A DNA stretch of 64,000 nucleotides from assembly GCF_018604545.1 (NCBI RefSeq), contig NZ_CP075896.1:3596001-3660000 (forward strand), in the 5' to 3' direction. Both the position numbers and the translations under genes were made by a program. Source of the DNA: Streptomyces koelreuteriae. GTDB lineage: Bacteria; Actinomycetota; Actinomycetes; Streptomycetales; Streptomycetaceae. The notes under the pieces were generated by a model. It saw only the letters and a list, made by a program, of their open reading frames with translations. It ran no database searches and had not been told where the DNA came from. Shown here piece after piece: positions 8,820 to 17,777 of the stretch (the first letter of the stretch is position 1; each line of letters begins with the position of its first letter).

Positions 8820-9308
8820 TCACTGCGTTCGCGTCTGCGCGCGGACGGCGCGCAGGAGTTCGGGGTCCCCCGGGTCGACCGTGGGGCCGAACCGGGCCAC
8901 GGGTTCGCCGGTGGGCGAGACGAGGAACTTCTCGAAGTTCCAGCGCACGTCGCCGGTGTGGCCCTCCGCGTCGGCGCAGGGGGTCAGGGCGGCGTAGAGG
9001 GGGTGGCGGTCGGCTCCGTTGACGTCGGTCTTCTCGGTGAGCGGGAAGGAGATCCCCTGCAGGGAGCAGAAGCCGGCGATCTCCTCGGGGGTGCCGGGTT
9101 CCTGCTCGCCGAACTGGTTGCAGGGCACGCCGATGACGCTGAGCCCGTCCTCGTGGTGACGGCGGGCGAGCGCGTCGAGTCCGGCGTACTGGCCGGCCAG
9201 GGCGCACTGCGACGCCACGTTGACGATGAGCAGGGCCCGGCCCCGGTGCTGGGCCAACAGGTCGGGCTTGCCGTTGAGTTCCGCGATGGCGATGTCGAAG
9301 ACGGTCAT
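8820..9308 (-). CDS. glutathione peroxidase-family thiol peroxidase
   Basis: A 162-residue thioredoxin-fold peroxidase that reduces hydroperoxides. The family blocks are present: NVASQCALAGQY with the peroxidatic cysteine where some homologues carry selenocysteine, PCNQFGEQEPG, and the catalytic WNFEKFLV tryptophan/asparagine segment near residue 130. Actinobacterial members normally use thioredoxin or mycothiol rather than glutathione. The ATG at 9306-9308 opens the conserved domain. It sits directly upstream of the DrrC-like gene; anthracyclines redox-cycle and generate peroxide, so co-expression with DNA protection is plausible, but that is inference. Confidence 0.88.
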   Translation of the reverse strand: MTVFDIAIAELNGKPDLLAQHRGRALLIVNVASQCALAGQYAGLDALARRHHEDGLSVIGVPCNQFGEQEPGTPEEIAGFCSLQGISFPLTEKTDVNGADRHPLYAALTPCADAEGHTGDVRWNFEKFLVSPTGEPVARFGPTVDPGDPELLRAVRAQTRTQ

Positions 9309-9966
9309 GCCGTGCACGCTAATTTCACCGACTCCAGTCGTGGTCGACGTCCCGTCGGGAGGGCTCGCGGTACGGCTGGAAGGCCGGCCGCCGGGGTGGT
9401 GGGCAGGTCGGAGGGGTGGCCCGCCGGGAGGGCGTGAGCAGGTCGAGCGATGGCCGCCGGGTGCGGCAAACCGGTTGAGGGGACGCCCACGCGGCTGACG
9501 GACGAGCCGAGGGTGGCCCCCCCCCGGGGGGTGGACAGGTGGAGGAACGGCCCACCGGGCCAGCGCACAAGCCAAGGGGTACCCCCTGGAGTCGTTGAAC
9601 AAGCCGCCGGGATCGGTGGGCAAGTCGGTCGAGGGGCGGCCGCTCCGCCCGGTGCACAAGCCAAGGGGAAGCCATCCGGGATCGGTGGACAGGTCGAAGG
9701 ATGGTCCGCCGGGAGCGGCAGACCGGTTGAGGGGACGCCCACGCGGCTGGGCAAGTCGAAGGGCTGCCCGCCCGGCGGACGAGCCGAGGTGGGCGGCCCG
9801 CCGAGGTGGCGGGCAGTCGAGGGGCTGTCGCCCGGCGGCGGCAAGTCGAGGGCGCGGGACGAGACGCGGAGGGCGGTCCGGCGGAGTCGCCGGGAAGTCG
9901 AAGGGCTGTACGGCGGCCGACGGGCAAGTCGCGGAGGTCGGGACTGCGAAGTCGTCGGTGAGCCGG
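9309..9966. repeat. non-coding stretch of degenerate GC-rich direct repeats
   Basis: No gene-like reading frame is convincing in this ~650-base stretch; the long frames that cross it encode only Pro/Arg/Ser-rich low complexity. It holds direct repeats: a 27-base element at 9471-9497 is exactly repeated at 9723-9749, GCACAAGCCAAGGGG occurs at 9564 and 9655, and CCGGGATCGGTGG occurs near 9607 and 9677. Many shorter variants of AAGTCGAAGGGCTG follow. It separates the peroxidase/drrC pair from drrAB. Confidence 0.75.
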
Positions 9967-10009
9967 GGGGATGTGAGCCGGTCCGGGGGATTGGCCGGCT
10001 CACATCCCC
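9967..10009 (-). terminator. 15-bp stem terminator after drrB
   Basis: GGGGATGTGAGCCGG (9967-9981) pairs perfectly with CCGGCTCACATCCCC (9995-10009) across a 13-base loop, 14 bases beyond the drrB stop codon. Confidence 0.75.
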
Positions 10010-10023
10010 GGTTCAGGGTGTGA

Positions 10024-10854
10024 TCACCGGCTCAGGGACCGGTACTTGCGGACGGCCAGGGGGAAGAAGACCGCGAAGATCGCGAGTGGCCAGACGAAGG
10101 ACATGAGCATGGCGTGTTCGGCGATCCAGGAGGTCCCTCCGACTCCGGGGTTGCCGAACAGTTCTCGGGTGGCGTGGGCGGTGGAGGAGAGAGGGTTCCA
10201 CTCGGCGATGGTCGCCAGCCAGCCCGGCATCATCTCCGGGGAGGCGAAGGTGTTGGCGACGATGCCGAGCGGGAAGAGCAGGGTGTAGACGGCGGAGGCC
10301 GCCTCCGGGGTCTTGATGATCAGGCCGAGGTAGATGCCGACCCACAGCAGGGCGAAGCGGAGCAGGAGCAGGAGCGCGAAGGCGCCGAGCGCCTGGGCGA
10401 AGCCGTCGCTCCAGCTCCAGCCGGCGATGACCCCGCAGCCCATGAGGATCATCAGGACGACGGTGCTGTAGAGCATGTTGACGATGCTCTGCCCGATGAC
10501 GACCGAGGCGGCCGACATGGGCATGGAGCGGAACCGGTCGGTGACGCCCTTGGAGGCGTCGGCGGTGACGCCGGCCATGGTCTCGCCGATGCCGAAGGCC
10601 ATCGACATGACGAACATGCCGGGCATCAGGAAGTCCATGTAGTCCCCGCCGCCCTCGACCTGCATCCCGCTGCCGAAGATGCCGCCGAAGAGCAGCACCA
10701 TGAGGATCGGGAAGGCGAGGCCGGCGAGGATCTGGGTGGGGTTGCGGGCCCAGTGGGACAGTCCGCGGAGCGTGAGCGTCCAGGAGTCCGCGAGGACCCA
10801 GCCCAGTTTGGCCAGCGGGTTCCTGGGCAGTTCGGGCGCGATGATCGCGGTCAT
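10024..10854 (-). CDS. drrB: ABC-2 type permease, anthracycline efflux (DrrB-like)
   Basis: Membrane subunit of an antibiotic exporter, 276 residues with six hydrophobic segments. The ABC-2 family blocks are present: RNPTQILAGLAFPILMVLLFGGIFGSG near residues 37-65 and the FPLGIVANTFASPEMMPGWL segment near 190-215, which is characteristic of DrrB-type permeases. Its start overlaps the end of drrA by four bases, so the two are translationally coupled and form one transporter. By analogy with S. peucetius it would pump the anthracycline out of the cell. A strong hairpin follows the gene. Confidence 0.92.
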   Translation of the reverse strand: MTAIIAPELPRNPLAKLGWVLADSWTLTLRGLSHWARNPTQILAGLAFPILMVLLFGGIFGSGMQVEGGGDYMDFLMPGMFVMSMAFGIGETMAGVTADASKGVTDRFRSMPMSAASVVIGQSIVNMLYSTVVLMILMGCGVIAGWSWSDGFAQALGAFALLLLLRFALLWVGIYLGLIIKTPEAASAVYTLLFPLGIVANTFASPEMMPGWLATIAEWNPLSSTAHATRELFGNPGVGGTSWIAEHAMLMSFVWPLAIFAVFFPLAVRKYRSLSR

Positions 10855-11840
10855 GACTGGGCGACCTCCTTGAGGCTCTGCTCGGCGGACGTGGCCGACC
10901 TGTTGCCGGTCAGGTTCAGGAACACCTCGTCGAGTGTGGGCCTGCGCAGGGCGATGTCCTCGGCCTCGATACCGGCGTCGTCGAGTTCGCGGGTGACCGC
11001 GGTGAGGGCGGCGACCCGGTTGGCGACGACGACGCTGACGCGCCGGTTGTCGGCGTCCGTCTCCGGCTCGGCCCGCAGCAGCGCGCCGATCATGCGGCCG
11101 GCCCGCTCCAGGTCGTGGGAGCGGCGGAGCACGACGTCGATCCGGTCTCCGCCGATCTTGTTCTTGAGCTGGTCCGGGGTGCCGGACTCGACGACCCTGC
11201 CGTTGTCGATCAGGGCGATCTTGTCGGCGAGCTGGTCGGCCTCTTCGAGGTACTGGGTGGTCAGCATGACCGTGCGGCCCTCGGAGACCAGGCTCCGGAC
11301 GGACTCCCAGACGTCGTTGCGGCCCCGCGGGTCGAGCCCGGTGGTGGGCTCGTCGAGGAACAGCACGGACGGGGCCAGGATGAGACTGGCGGCGAGGTCG
11401 AGCCGCCGCCGCATACCGCCGGAGTACTGCTTGGCCGGCTTTCCGGCGGCCTCGGTCAGGCCGAAGCGCTCCAGCAGTTCGTCTGCTCGGCTCTGCGCGG
11501 TGCGCTTGCCGATGTGGTACAAGCGCCCGAACATCACGAGGTTCTGACGGCCGCTCAGATCCTCGTCCACCGCGGCGTGCTGCCCGAGGAGGCCGATGCT
11601 GTAGCGGACCTGCGCCGACTGGGTGGCGACGTCGTAGCCGGCGACGCGGGCGATGCCCTCGTCGTACTTCAGCAGGGTGGAGAGGATGCGGACCGCGGTG
11701 GTCTTTCCGGCGCCGTTCGGGCCGAGGAGGCCGTAGACGACGCCTCGGGGTACCTCCAGGTCGAGTCCCGCGAGGGCCTCCTTCTCGCCGTATTTCTTCT
11801 TCAGAGCTTCGGTCTGGATCGCCAAATCGGCGCCGCCCAT
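10851..11840 (-). CDS. drrA: ABC transporter ATPase, anthracycline efflux (DrrA-like)
   Basis: ATP-binding subunit of the DrrAB exporter, 329 residues. It carries Walker A GPNGAGKTT, signature YSGGMRRRLDLA, Walker B VLFLDEPTTGLDP, and the C-terminal DrrA-type extension ending in a run that includes TLDEVFLNLTG. The ATG at 11838-11840 is chosen because GAAGGGGCGGGC stands right before it; the longer in-frame start at 11912 would place the operator and promoter inside the coding region. Transcription probably starts between two copies of a 20-bp palindrome, so expression is likely switched by a repressor, perhaps in response to the product. Confidence 0.93.
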   Translation of the reverse strand: MGGADLAIQTEALKKKYGEKEALAGLDLEVPRGVVYGLLGPNGAGKTTAVRILSTLLKYDEGIARVAGYDVATQSAQVRYSIGLLGQHAAVDEDLSGRQNLVMFGRLYHIGKRTAQSRADELLERFGLTEAAGKPAKQYSGGMRRRLDLAASLILAPSVLFLDEPTTGLDPRGRNDVWESVRSLVSEGRTVMLTTQYLEEADQLADKIALIDNGRVVESGTPDQLKNKIGGDRIDVVLRRSHDLERAGRMIGALLRAEPETDADNRRVSVVVANRVAALTAVTRELDDAGIEAEDIALRRPTLDEVFLNLTGNRSATSAEQSLKEVAQS

Positions 11841-11857
11841 GCCCGCCCCTTCTTTCG

Positions 11858-11923
11858 GGTGCTCAAATTTGGGTACCCGGCGAGCATAGAGGAGGGCGGC
11901 CCGGATATTCAAGTTTTAGTACC
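11858..11923 (-). promoter_or_regulatory. drrAB promoter flanked by two copies of a 20-bp palindromic operator
   Basis: Leftward promoter: -35 TTGAAT at 11912-11907, 18-bp spacer, -10 TATGCT at 11888-11883. One palindrome (minus strand GGTACTAAAACTTGAATATC, 11904-11923) covers the -35; a second (GGTACCCAAATTTGAGCACC, 11858-11877) covers the predicted start point. Their centres are about 46 bp apart. Matching sites occur at 22166-22185 and 51498-51517. Confidence 0.7.
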
Positions 11924-12911
11924 CCCTCGTGTGCCCCCCGTCGGCGCCCTCCTCCGGGGCGTCCCAGTGGTCGCGGTGGGCGGCGTACCACTCGACCGTC
12001 CCGCGCAGTGCGTCGTCCAGCGACCAGCGCGGCGCGTAGCCGAGTTCGCGGCGGATCTTGGAGTCGTCCACCGCGTAGCGGAAGTCGTGCCCCTTGCGGT
12101 CCGCGACCCGCTGCACCAGGTCCCAGTCGCGCCCGCAGAGCGCGAGGAGACGGCCGGTCATCTCCTTGTTGGTCAGATGGGTGCCGCCGCCGATGTTGTA
12201 GATCTCCCCCGGCCGGCCCGCGTCCAGCACCAGCCGCACCGCCCGGCAGTGGTCGTCGACGTGCAGCCATTCCCGCAGGTTGGAGCCGTCCCCGTAGAGC
12301 GGGACCGGCTGCCCGTCGAGGAGCCGGGTGACGAACAGCGGGACCAGTTTCTCGGGGTGCTGGCCGGGGCCGTAGTTGTTGGCGCACCGGGTGATGCGCA
12401 CATCGAGGCCGTGGGTGCGCCAGTACGACCGGGCGATCAGATCGGCCGAGGCCTTGGACGCCGCGTACGGGGAGTTGGGCAGCAGCGGCTCGTCCTCCGT
12501 CCAGCGTCCCTCGGCGATGGAGCCGTACGTCTCGTCCGTGGAGACCTGGACGAAGACGCCCGTCCCGTGCCGCAGCGCCGCTTCGAGCAGGGCCTGTGTG
12601 CCGAGCACGTTGGTGCGGACGAAGGCCTCGGCGCCCGTCACCGAACGGTCCACGTGCGACTCCGCGGCGAAGTGCACCACCGCGTCATGGCCCGGGAACA
12701 CCTTGTCCAGCAGCGGGGCGTCGCAGATGTCGCCGTGCACGAAGGTCAGCCGCGGGTCGTGCGGGGGCAGGTTGTTCAGCGTCCCCGCGTAGGTGAGCTT
12801 GTCCACGACGGTCACCCGGTCGTCCTCGTGCCCCGGGTAACCGCCGCTCAGCAGTGTTCTGACGAAGTGCGAGCCGATGAAACCGGCCGCACCGGTCACC
12901 AGGATGTTCAC
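11916..12911 (-). CDS. rmlB: dTDP-glucose 4,6-dehydratase
   Basis: Second step of deoxysugar supply: dTDP-glucose to dTDP-4-keto-6-deoxyglucose. 331 residues of extended SDR fold with the NAD-binding TGAAGFIGSHF near the N-terminus, the catalytic TDE triad segment (STDETYGS), and the YAASKAS tyrosine/lysine pair. The start is GTG at 12909-12911 after GGGAGAAGC. It is the last gene of the leftward polyketide operon, 21 bases after the glycosyltransferase. Its stop codon lies inside the drrA upstream operator. Its product feeds every sugar branch in this cluster. Confidence 0.95.
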   Translation of the reverse strand: MNILVTGAAGFIGSHFVRTLLSGGYPGHEDDRVTVVDKLTYAGTLNNLPPHDPRLTFVHGDICDAPLLDKVFPGHDAVVHFAAESHVDRSVTGAEAFVRTNVLGTQALLEAALRHGTGVFVQVSTDETYGSIAEGRWTEDEPLLPNSPYAASKASADLIARSYWRTHGLDVRITRCANNYGPGQHPEKLVPLFVTRLLDGQPVPLYGDGSNLREWLHVDDHCRAVRLVLDAGRPGEIYNIGGGTHLTNKEMTGRLLALCGRDWDLVQRVADRKGHDFRYAVDDSKIRRELGYAPRWSLDDALRGTVEWYAAHRDHWDAPEEGADGGHTRGY

Positions 12912-12932
12912 GCTTCTCCCGTCCTCGTCCCG

Positions 12933-14213
12933 TCAGCGTGCCGCGACCGGCGCCCGGTGACGCGCGGTCAGCTTCTCCAGCGTCGGCACCACTTCGTTGG
13001 GGCTCGGCGCCGACAGCATGGCCAGCCGCAGCCGCCGCGCGCCTTCCGTGAACGCCGGGTCGTCGAGCACCCGGACGAGCTTGTCGCGCAGGATGTCGAC
13101 GGTCAGGCCGTCGGAGTGCAGATGCAGCCCCGCGCCCAGCTCCTCGACCCGCTGGGCCCGGTAGATCGCGTCCCACATCCAGCCGAGCGCCACCTGCGGC
13201 ACCCCGTAGGCGGCGGCGGTCGCCCAGGTGCCCGCGCCACCGTGGTGCACGATCGCCGAGCAGGTGGGCAGCAGCCCCAGCAGGGCGACGTGGTCGACGA
13301 CCCGCGTGTTGTCCGGCACCCGCGACACCTGGGCGAGTTCCTTCTCCCCGAGGGTCGCCACCACCTCCACGTCCAGGTCGGCCAGCGAGGCGAACACGTC
13401 GTTCACGTCGACCGCGTTGGGGAACTCCGTGTCCCGGATGGTGAGCCCGAGGGTGAGGCAGACCCGGCGGCGCTCCGGCGGGCGGCGCAGCCAGTCCGGT
13501 ACGACGGCCGGGCCCGGCCCGTTGTACGGCACGTAGCGCGTGGGCACCGTCGGCAGCCCCAGCTCCATCCGCACCCCGGCGGGCATCTGGTCGACCGACC
13601 ACTGTCCCGTGACCACGTCGGGGTCGAAGGCGGCCCCGTGCCGGTCCAGGGTGTACGCCAGCCACTCCTCCAGCGGGTCGTCGCGCAGCTCCGCGGGCAG
13701 GTCCGCCTGGCGCCGGCGCAGCGTCAGATGGGTGTTGGCGAAGAGGTCGGGGAAGGCCAGCAGCCGGGCGTGGGCGGCCCCGGTCGCCTTGGCGGCGATG
13801 GCCCCGGCGAAGGTGAAGGGCTCCCAGAGCACCAGGTCCGGCTGCCAGAACCGGGCGTAGTCGACGAGCGCGTCGATCATCGAGTCGTTGTTGATCTGGG
13901 CGTAGAAGGTCGCCGTCAGCATGGCGTTCGACGCCCGCAGGAAGTCGAGGCTCAGCCGCTCGGGCCGGTTCTCCAGATAGTCGCGGTCCAGGTGGTGCAT
14001 GAGCATCCCCGGACCGACGGTGGGGATGACGGCGTCCATCCGGTGGTTCTCGCCCACCGGTACGGCCGTCAGACCGGCCCGGGTGATGCTCTCGACCGCG
14101 GCCGGCTGCCCGGCCACCCGGACCTCGTGCCCGGCGGTCCGCAGCGCCCAGGCGAGCGGGACGACGCCGTTGAGATGGGCGTCCTGTGCGAAGGCTGTCA
14201 GCAGTACACGCAC
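12933..14213 (-). CDS. glycosyltransferase 1 (AknS/DnrS-like, GT1 family)
   Basis: 426-residue GT-B fold enzyme transferring a TDP-deoxysugar to the aglycone. The N-terminal acceptor domain begins MRVLLTAFAQDAHLNGVVPLAWALRTAGH, and the C-terminal donor site motif HHGGAGTWATAAAYGVPQ is present near residue 320. The start is GTG at 14211-14213. It lies directly behind a P450-like helper gene, the arrangement seen for AknT/AknS and DnrQ/DnrS, where the helper activates the transferase that attaches the first aminosugar at C-7. I infer the same reaction here. It is one of three glycosyltransferases in the cluster. Confidence 0.9.
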   Translation of the reverse strand: MRVLLTAFAQDAHLNGVVPLAWALRTAGHEVRVAGQPAAVESITRAGLTAVPVGENHRMDAVIPTVGPGMLMHHLDRDYLENRPERLSLDFLRASNAMLTATFYAQINNDSMIDALVDYARFWQPDLVLWEPFTFAGAIAAKATGAAHARLLAFPDLFANTHLTLRRRQADLPAELRDDPLEEWLAYTLDRHGAAFDPDVVTGQWSVDQMPAGVRMELGLPTVPTRYVPYNGPGPAVVPDWLRRPPERRRVCLTLGLTIRDTEFPNAVDVNDVFASLADLDVEVVATLGEKELAQVSRVPDNTRVVDHVALLGLLPTCSAIVHHGGAGTWATAAAYGVPQVALGWMWDAIYRAQRVEELGAGLHLHSDGLTVDILRDKLVRVLDDPAFTEGARRLRLAMLSAPSPNEVVPTLEKLTARHRAPVAAR

Positions 14214-14247
14214 CGCGGTGCTCCTCCCCTGGTGTGGGCCGGGCCGG

Positions 14248-15489
14248 TCATGCGACGGGGAAGCGCAGGACGCCGTGCAGCGCCGCCGAGCGCATACGGC
14301 GCAGTACCTCGGCGTTCGTGCGCAGGGCGGGCCGGAGCGCGGTCAGGGCGCGGACCGCTGCCTCGGTCTGGACGCGGACCAGCGCGTCGGTGACCGGGGC
14401 GGCGGGGCCGCCGAGGAGGGTGAGCGACCGGTCGCCGTCGCTCCGGCCGGGCGTGAAGGCGTCCGGGTCGGCGAAGGCCTCCGGGTCCCGGTTGGCCGCG
14501 TCGACGAGCACCACCACACGGCGGCCCTCCTCGATCGTCTTGCCGTCGAACTCGGCCTGCTCGCGGGCGATACGGCTCTCGAACCGCAGCGGCGGAGCCA
14601 GCCGCAGGGCCTCCCGCACCGCGGCCGGGGCCGCCGCCGATTCCTGCCCGATCCGCTGCCACTCCTCCGGGTGCGCCAGCAGCACCTCGACGGCGTTGCA
14701 CACGGCGGTCGCGGTGACCTCGACGCCCACCACGACGGCCAGCGCGCCGATCGCGACCGCGTCCTCGGGCGACAGCCCGGCGAGACCGGTGGCACGGCCG
14801 GCCTCGACCAGGCCGGTCAGCTCGGCGGACAGGCCCGATACGGCGGTGAGCAGCGACCGGGCGGTCCCCAGCTGCTGCGGGCAGTGGCCGGCGTCGAGGG
14901 CGGTGGCGAGGCCCGCGTGCAGTTCGGGCAGGCGCTCGCGGGTCTCGTCGGGCAGGCCCAGCAGCTCGGCGACCACGCGCAGGGCGGCGGGGACGGCGAA
15001 GTCCCGGTACAGGTCGAAGCGTTCGCCCGCAGCGGCGAGCGTCTCGCGGTAGGCCGCCTCGATCTGCGGCGCCCGTGCCGCGAGGGCCTCGGCCGACAGC
15101 AGCGGCGCGGAGACCTCGGCGAGCGTGGCGTACGCGGCCGGGTCGAGGTTGAGGCGGGCGTCGTCCAGCGGGACGACATGGCACAGCAGGGGGTTGTCCC
15201 AGACGTCGACGCCCGGGTGGGACTGCGGCCCCTCCTCGACATGGCGCGGGGAGAACCGCGGGTCGTCGAGGACACGGGCGCCGAGTTCGCGGCTCGCGGT
15301 GACCCACGCGCCGACGCTGCTCTCGTGCAGGCCCTGTTCACGGGCGCGTGCCCCGTGGTCGAGCGGGTCGTCGTCACCGGCGCGCAGGATCATGGCGAAG
15401 GGGTCGCCCTGGGCGCCGAAGATGAACTGCACGCCTCGGATGGTCAGCAGATGCCGGCCCAACTCGCTGTTGGTCTGATCGGTCAGCAT
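14248..15489 (-). CDS. P450-like glycosyltransferase activator (AknT/DnrQ type)
   Basis: 413 residues with a cytochrome P450-like fold but without a working haem site: where a P450 has its FxxGxHxC loop this protein reads TLLGGPAAPVTDAL, with no cysteine. Proteins of this type (AknT, DnrQ, DesVIII, EryCII) are non-catalytic partners that stabilise and activate a glycosyltransferase. The gene stands immediately upstream of glycosyltransferase 1. The ATG at 15487-15489 follows GAGGACGG. The 117 bases before the acyltransferase stop codon contain a purine-rich run of AGAAG/GAAGAG repeats of unknown meaning. Confidence 0.87.
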   Translation of the reverse strand: MLTDQTNSELGRHLLTIRGVQFIFGAQGDPFAMILRAGDDDPLDHGARAREQGLHESSVGAWVTASRELGARVLDDPRFSPRHVEEGPQSHPGVDVWDNPLLCHVVPLDDARLNLDPAAYATLAEVSAPLLSAEALAARAPQIEAAYRETLAAAGERFDLYRDFAVPAALRVVAELLGLPDETRERLPELHAGLATALDAGHCPQQLGTARSLLTAVSGLSAELTGLVEAGRATGLAGLSPEDAVAIGALAVVVGVEVTATAVCNAVEVLLAHPEEWQRIGQESAAAPAAVREALRLAPPLRFESRIAREQAEFDGKTIEEGRRVVVLVDAANRDPEAFADPDAFTPGRSDGDRSLTLLGGPAAPVTDALVRVQTEAAVRALTALRPALRTNAEVLRRMRSAALHGVLRFPVA

Positions 15490-15606
15490 GACACCGTCCT
15501 CGAAGGAAGAAGAAGGGCGAAGAGAGAAGAGGGAAGAGGGAAGCAGCAGGGGCGAAGCGCCACCGGCGACGCTAGGCCGCGTGCCTACAAAGGCACTCGA
15601 CACGCG

Positions 15607-16587
15607 CTACACGCCGAGCGCCCCGGCGGCGGCGCGTACGGCCGCCACGTCCTGGGCGGGTGTGCCGGGCCGGGCCGGGAGCAGGGGGACGACGGACGAG
15701 CGGCCGGACCGCACGGCCGGGTGGCGGCGGGCCAGTTGGGACAGTCCCTGGCCCGGGCCGGTCTCGACGAGCACCAGATCCCCTTCGGCGAGGAGCGCGT
15801 CGAGGGCGGGCCAGAAGAGCACCGGCGCGACGGGGTGACGGGACCAGAAGGACGGGTCCTTGGTCTCCGCGGGGGTCAGGAACCGGGCCGTGTACCCGGA
15901 CATGACCGGGATACGGGGCTCGCCGACGGGAAGCGCGGCGATCCGCTCGCCGGCTCCGCGCATGGCCGGGGCCAGGGACGGGCTGTGGAACGCCGTGGAG
16001 GCCGGTACGCGCTGGAGCACGAACCCGGCGTCGGCGAGTGCCGCCGTGACGCCGCGCAGCGGTTCGTCGAGGCCGGCCAGGACCGTCTGGCGCAGGGCGT
16101 TGACGGCGCCGACGACCACGCCGTCGGTGAGGAAGGGCGCCACCTCGTCCTGCGTTGCCGCGACGGCGACCATCCCGCCGGGCGGCGCGTGTGCCAGCCG
16201 TCCGACGCGGTCGTGGACCAGGGCGGCGGCGTCCCGCAGCGTGAAGACGCCGGAGAGGACCGCGGCCGCGACCTCGCCGATGCTGTGCCCGAGCAGGGCG
16301 ACGGGCCGTACGCCCCGGTCGAGGACGAGCCGCCCGAGGGCGTAGTCGACCGCGAACAGCAGCGGCTGGGAGCGGGTGACGTGGTCCATCACCGCGGTGT
16401 CGGCCGTCCCCAGCCAGTCCTCGCGCAGACCGGTGCTGTGGCCGCCGAGGTCGGTCAGGGCGGTCAGGGCCTCGTCCATCGCCTCGGCGAAGACGGGCTC
16501 GGCGTCCAGGAGTCCGGCGGCCATGCGCAGATGCTGCGAGCCCTGGCCGGGCAGCAGCAGGGCGACCGGGCGGTCGGTGCCGTTCAT
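15607..16587 (-). CDS. acyltransferase for starter unit (DpsD/AknF-like)
   Basis: 326-residue malonyl/acyl-CoA:ACP transacylase homologue. The nucleophile elbow GHSIGE places serine at residue 102, with the partner histidine near 201 (AFHSPSLAP) and the GQGSQ oxyanion segment at 14-18. Stand-alone acyltransferases next to a KSIII are the hallmark of anthracycline clusters that use propionyl starter units; DpsD helps starter fidelity or edits the starter. The ATG at 16585-16587 has GGAGGGACCG in front. It is 13 bases after the KSIII stop, so the two are co-expressed. Confidence 0.9.
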   Translation of the reverse strand: MNGTDRPVALLLPGQGSQHLRMAAGLLDAEPVFAEAMDEALTALTDLGGHSTGLREDWLGTADTAVMDHVTRSQPLLFAVDYALGRLVLDRGVRPVALLGHSIGEVAAAVLSGVFTLRDAAALVHDRVGRLAHAPPGGMVAVAATQDEVAPFLTDGVVVGAVNALRQTVLAGLDEPLRGVTAALADAGFVLQRVPASTAFHSPSLAPAMRGAGERIAALPVGEPRIPVMSGYTARFLTPAETKDPSFWSRHPVAPVLFWPALDALLAEGDLVLVETGPGQGLSQLARRHPAVRSGRSSVVPLLPARPGTPAQDVAAVRAAAGALGV

Positions 16588-16600
16588 CGGTCCCTCCAGG

Positions 16601-17635
16601 TCATCGGTCCCTCCAGGGAGGCGTGTTGAGGATCTCGACCACGGCGCAGGACCAGCTGAAGCCGGCGCCGACGCCAAAGAGCAGGCACGTGTCACCGGGC
16701 CCGAGCGCCCCGGTGGTGACCAGGTGGTCGAGTCCGGCGAAGGGGTCTCCGGCGCCGAGGTGCCCGATCGTCCGGCTCCAGTCCCAGGTGGTGCGCTCGG
16801 GGTCGATGCCGAACTTGGCGAAGTAGGCGACATGCAGCCTGCGGTGGCCGAGGTGCGGCAGCACGAACCGGTCGATGTCCGCGAGGCCGAGCCCGGCGTC
16901 GGCGAGCGCCTGCTTGACGACGGACTCCTGCGCGGCGGCGACCCGGGCGACGGTCGGGGCCACACCGTGACCGGCCAGGAAGTCCCGCTTGTGCGCTTCC
17001 AGGTCGACGACGTCGCGGTGGCTGAACGGGGCCGGGCCGAACGGGTCGTCGCCCCGATGCATGCCCTCCAGGTCGGGTGCGGAGACGGTCGCGACACTGC
17101 GGACCCGGGCGAAACCGGAGTGCCGCGAGACGACGAGGGCGGTGCCGCCGTCGCCGTAGACGGTTCCGGGGTCGCTGCGCCACCGGTCGAAGCCGGGCGG
17201 GCAGAACCGGTCGCCGGTGGACACCAGGGCCGCGATCCGCGCCGGGTCGGCGGCGAGGTAGGCCCAGGCCAGGTCGAGGGCCGCCATACCGCCGTTGGAG
17301 ACCTGCCGGACCTCCAGCGCGGGGCACTGGTTGCCGACGGCGGTCCGCTGGACGTAGGAGGCGGGGGCCCACAGGTCGAAGCCCTGGTAGTAGAAGCTGG
17401 CGTGCAGCACCAGGTCGATGTCGCCCGGTTCGGCGGCGGCCCGCTCCAGCGCCGTCCGGGCGGCCCGGGCCGCCATCTCGGGAGCCGGCTCCCCCGCGGA
17501 GACCGTCACCGACTCCATCCGGGTGGAGCGGGCGACGGCGGCGTCGCACCGCCCGTCCGCGACCGCGTCCGCGAGGCGTTCGACGGGCGGCAGCCAGGTC
17601 CCGGTCGCCCGGATGTACAGCTCGCCGCCGTTCAT
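16601..17635 (-). CDS. KSIII-like starter-unit synthase (DpsC/AknE2-like)
   Basis: 344-residue FabH-like ketosynthase that selects the propionyl-CoA starter for the type II polyketide synthase. The usual active-site cysteine is absent: the equivalent segment reads [13 protein letters not shown] with serine at residue 113, as in DpsC, whose serine takes the cysteine's place. The later histidine segments (LPHLGHRR and the GHLGAGDPF loop) are retained. The ATG at 17633-17635 follows GGAGAGGAGGGCGGC. The 142-base gap to the KS-beta stop holds short GCGGACGCGGAGC repeats. Its presence argues for an ethyl side chain on the aglycone. Confidence 0.92.
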   Translation of the reverse strand: MNGGELYIRATGTWLPPVERLADAVADGRCDAAVARSTRMESVTVSAGEPAPEMAARAARTALERAAAEPGDIDLVLHASFYYQGFDLWAPASYVQRTAVGNQCPALEVRQVSNGGMAALDLAWAYLAADPARIAALVSTGDRFCPPGFDRWRSDPGTVYGDGGTALVVSRHSGFARVRSVATVSAPDLEGMHRGDDPFGPAPFSHRDVVDLEAHKRDFLAGHGVAPTVARVAAAQESVVKQALADAGLGLADIDRFVLPHLGHRRLHVAYFAKFGIDPERTTWDWSRTIGHLGAGDPFAGLDHLVTTGALGPGDTCLLFGVGAGFSWSCAVVEILNTPPWRDR

Positions 17636-17777
17636 GCCGCCCTCCTCTCCCCGACCGGGTACGCGAGGGGGGCGGCGGACGCGGAGCCACTGTCGGCGGA
17701 CGCGGAGCGACCGCCCGCGCCCCGTGCGGCGGGCGGCGGCCACGCTCCGCTCGCCCCGCTGCACGGCCTCCCGCCGT

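Noticed and set aside
9305..10003. 232-codon Pro/Ser/Arg-rich frame on the minus strand
   Set aside because: Arises from GC-rich direct repeats, has no ribosome binding site and spans the drrB terminator.
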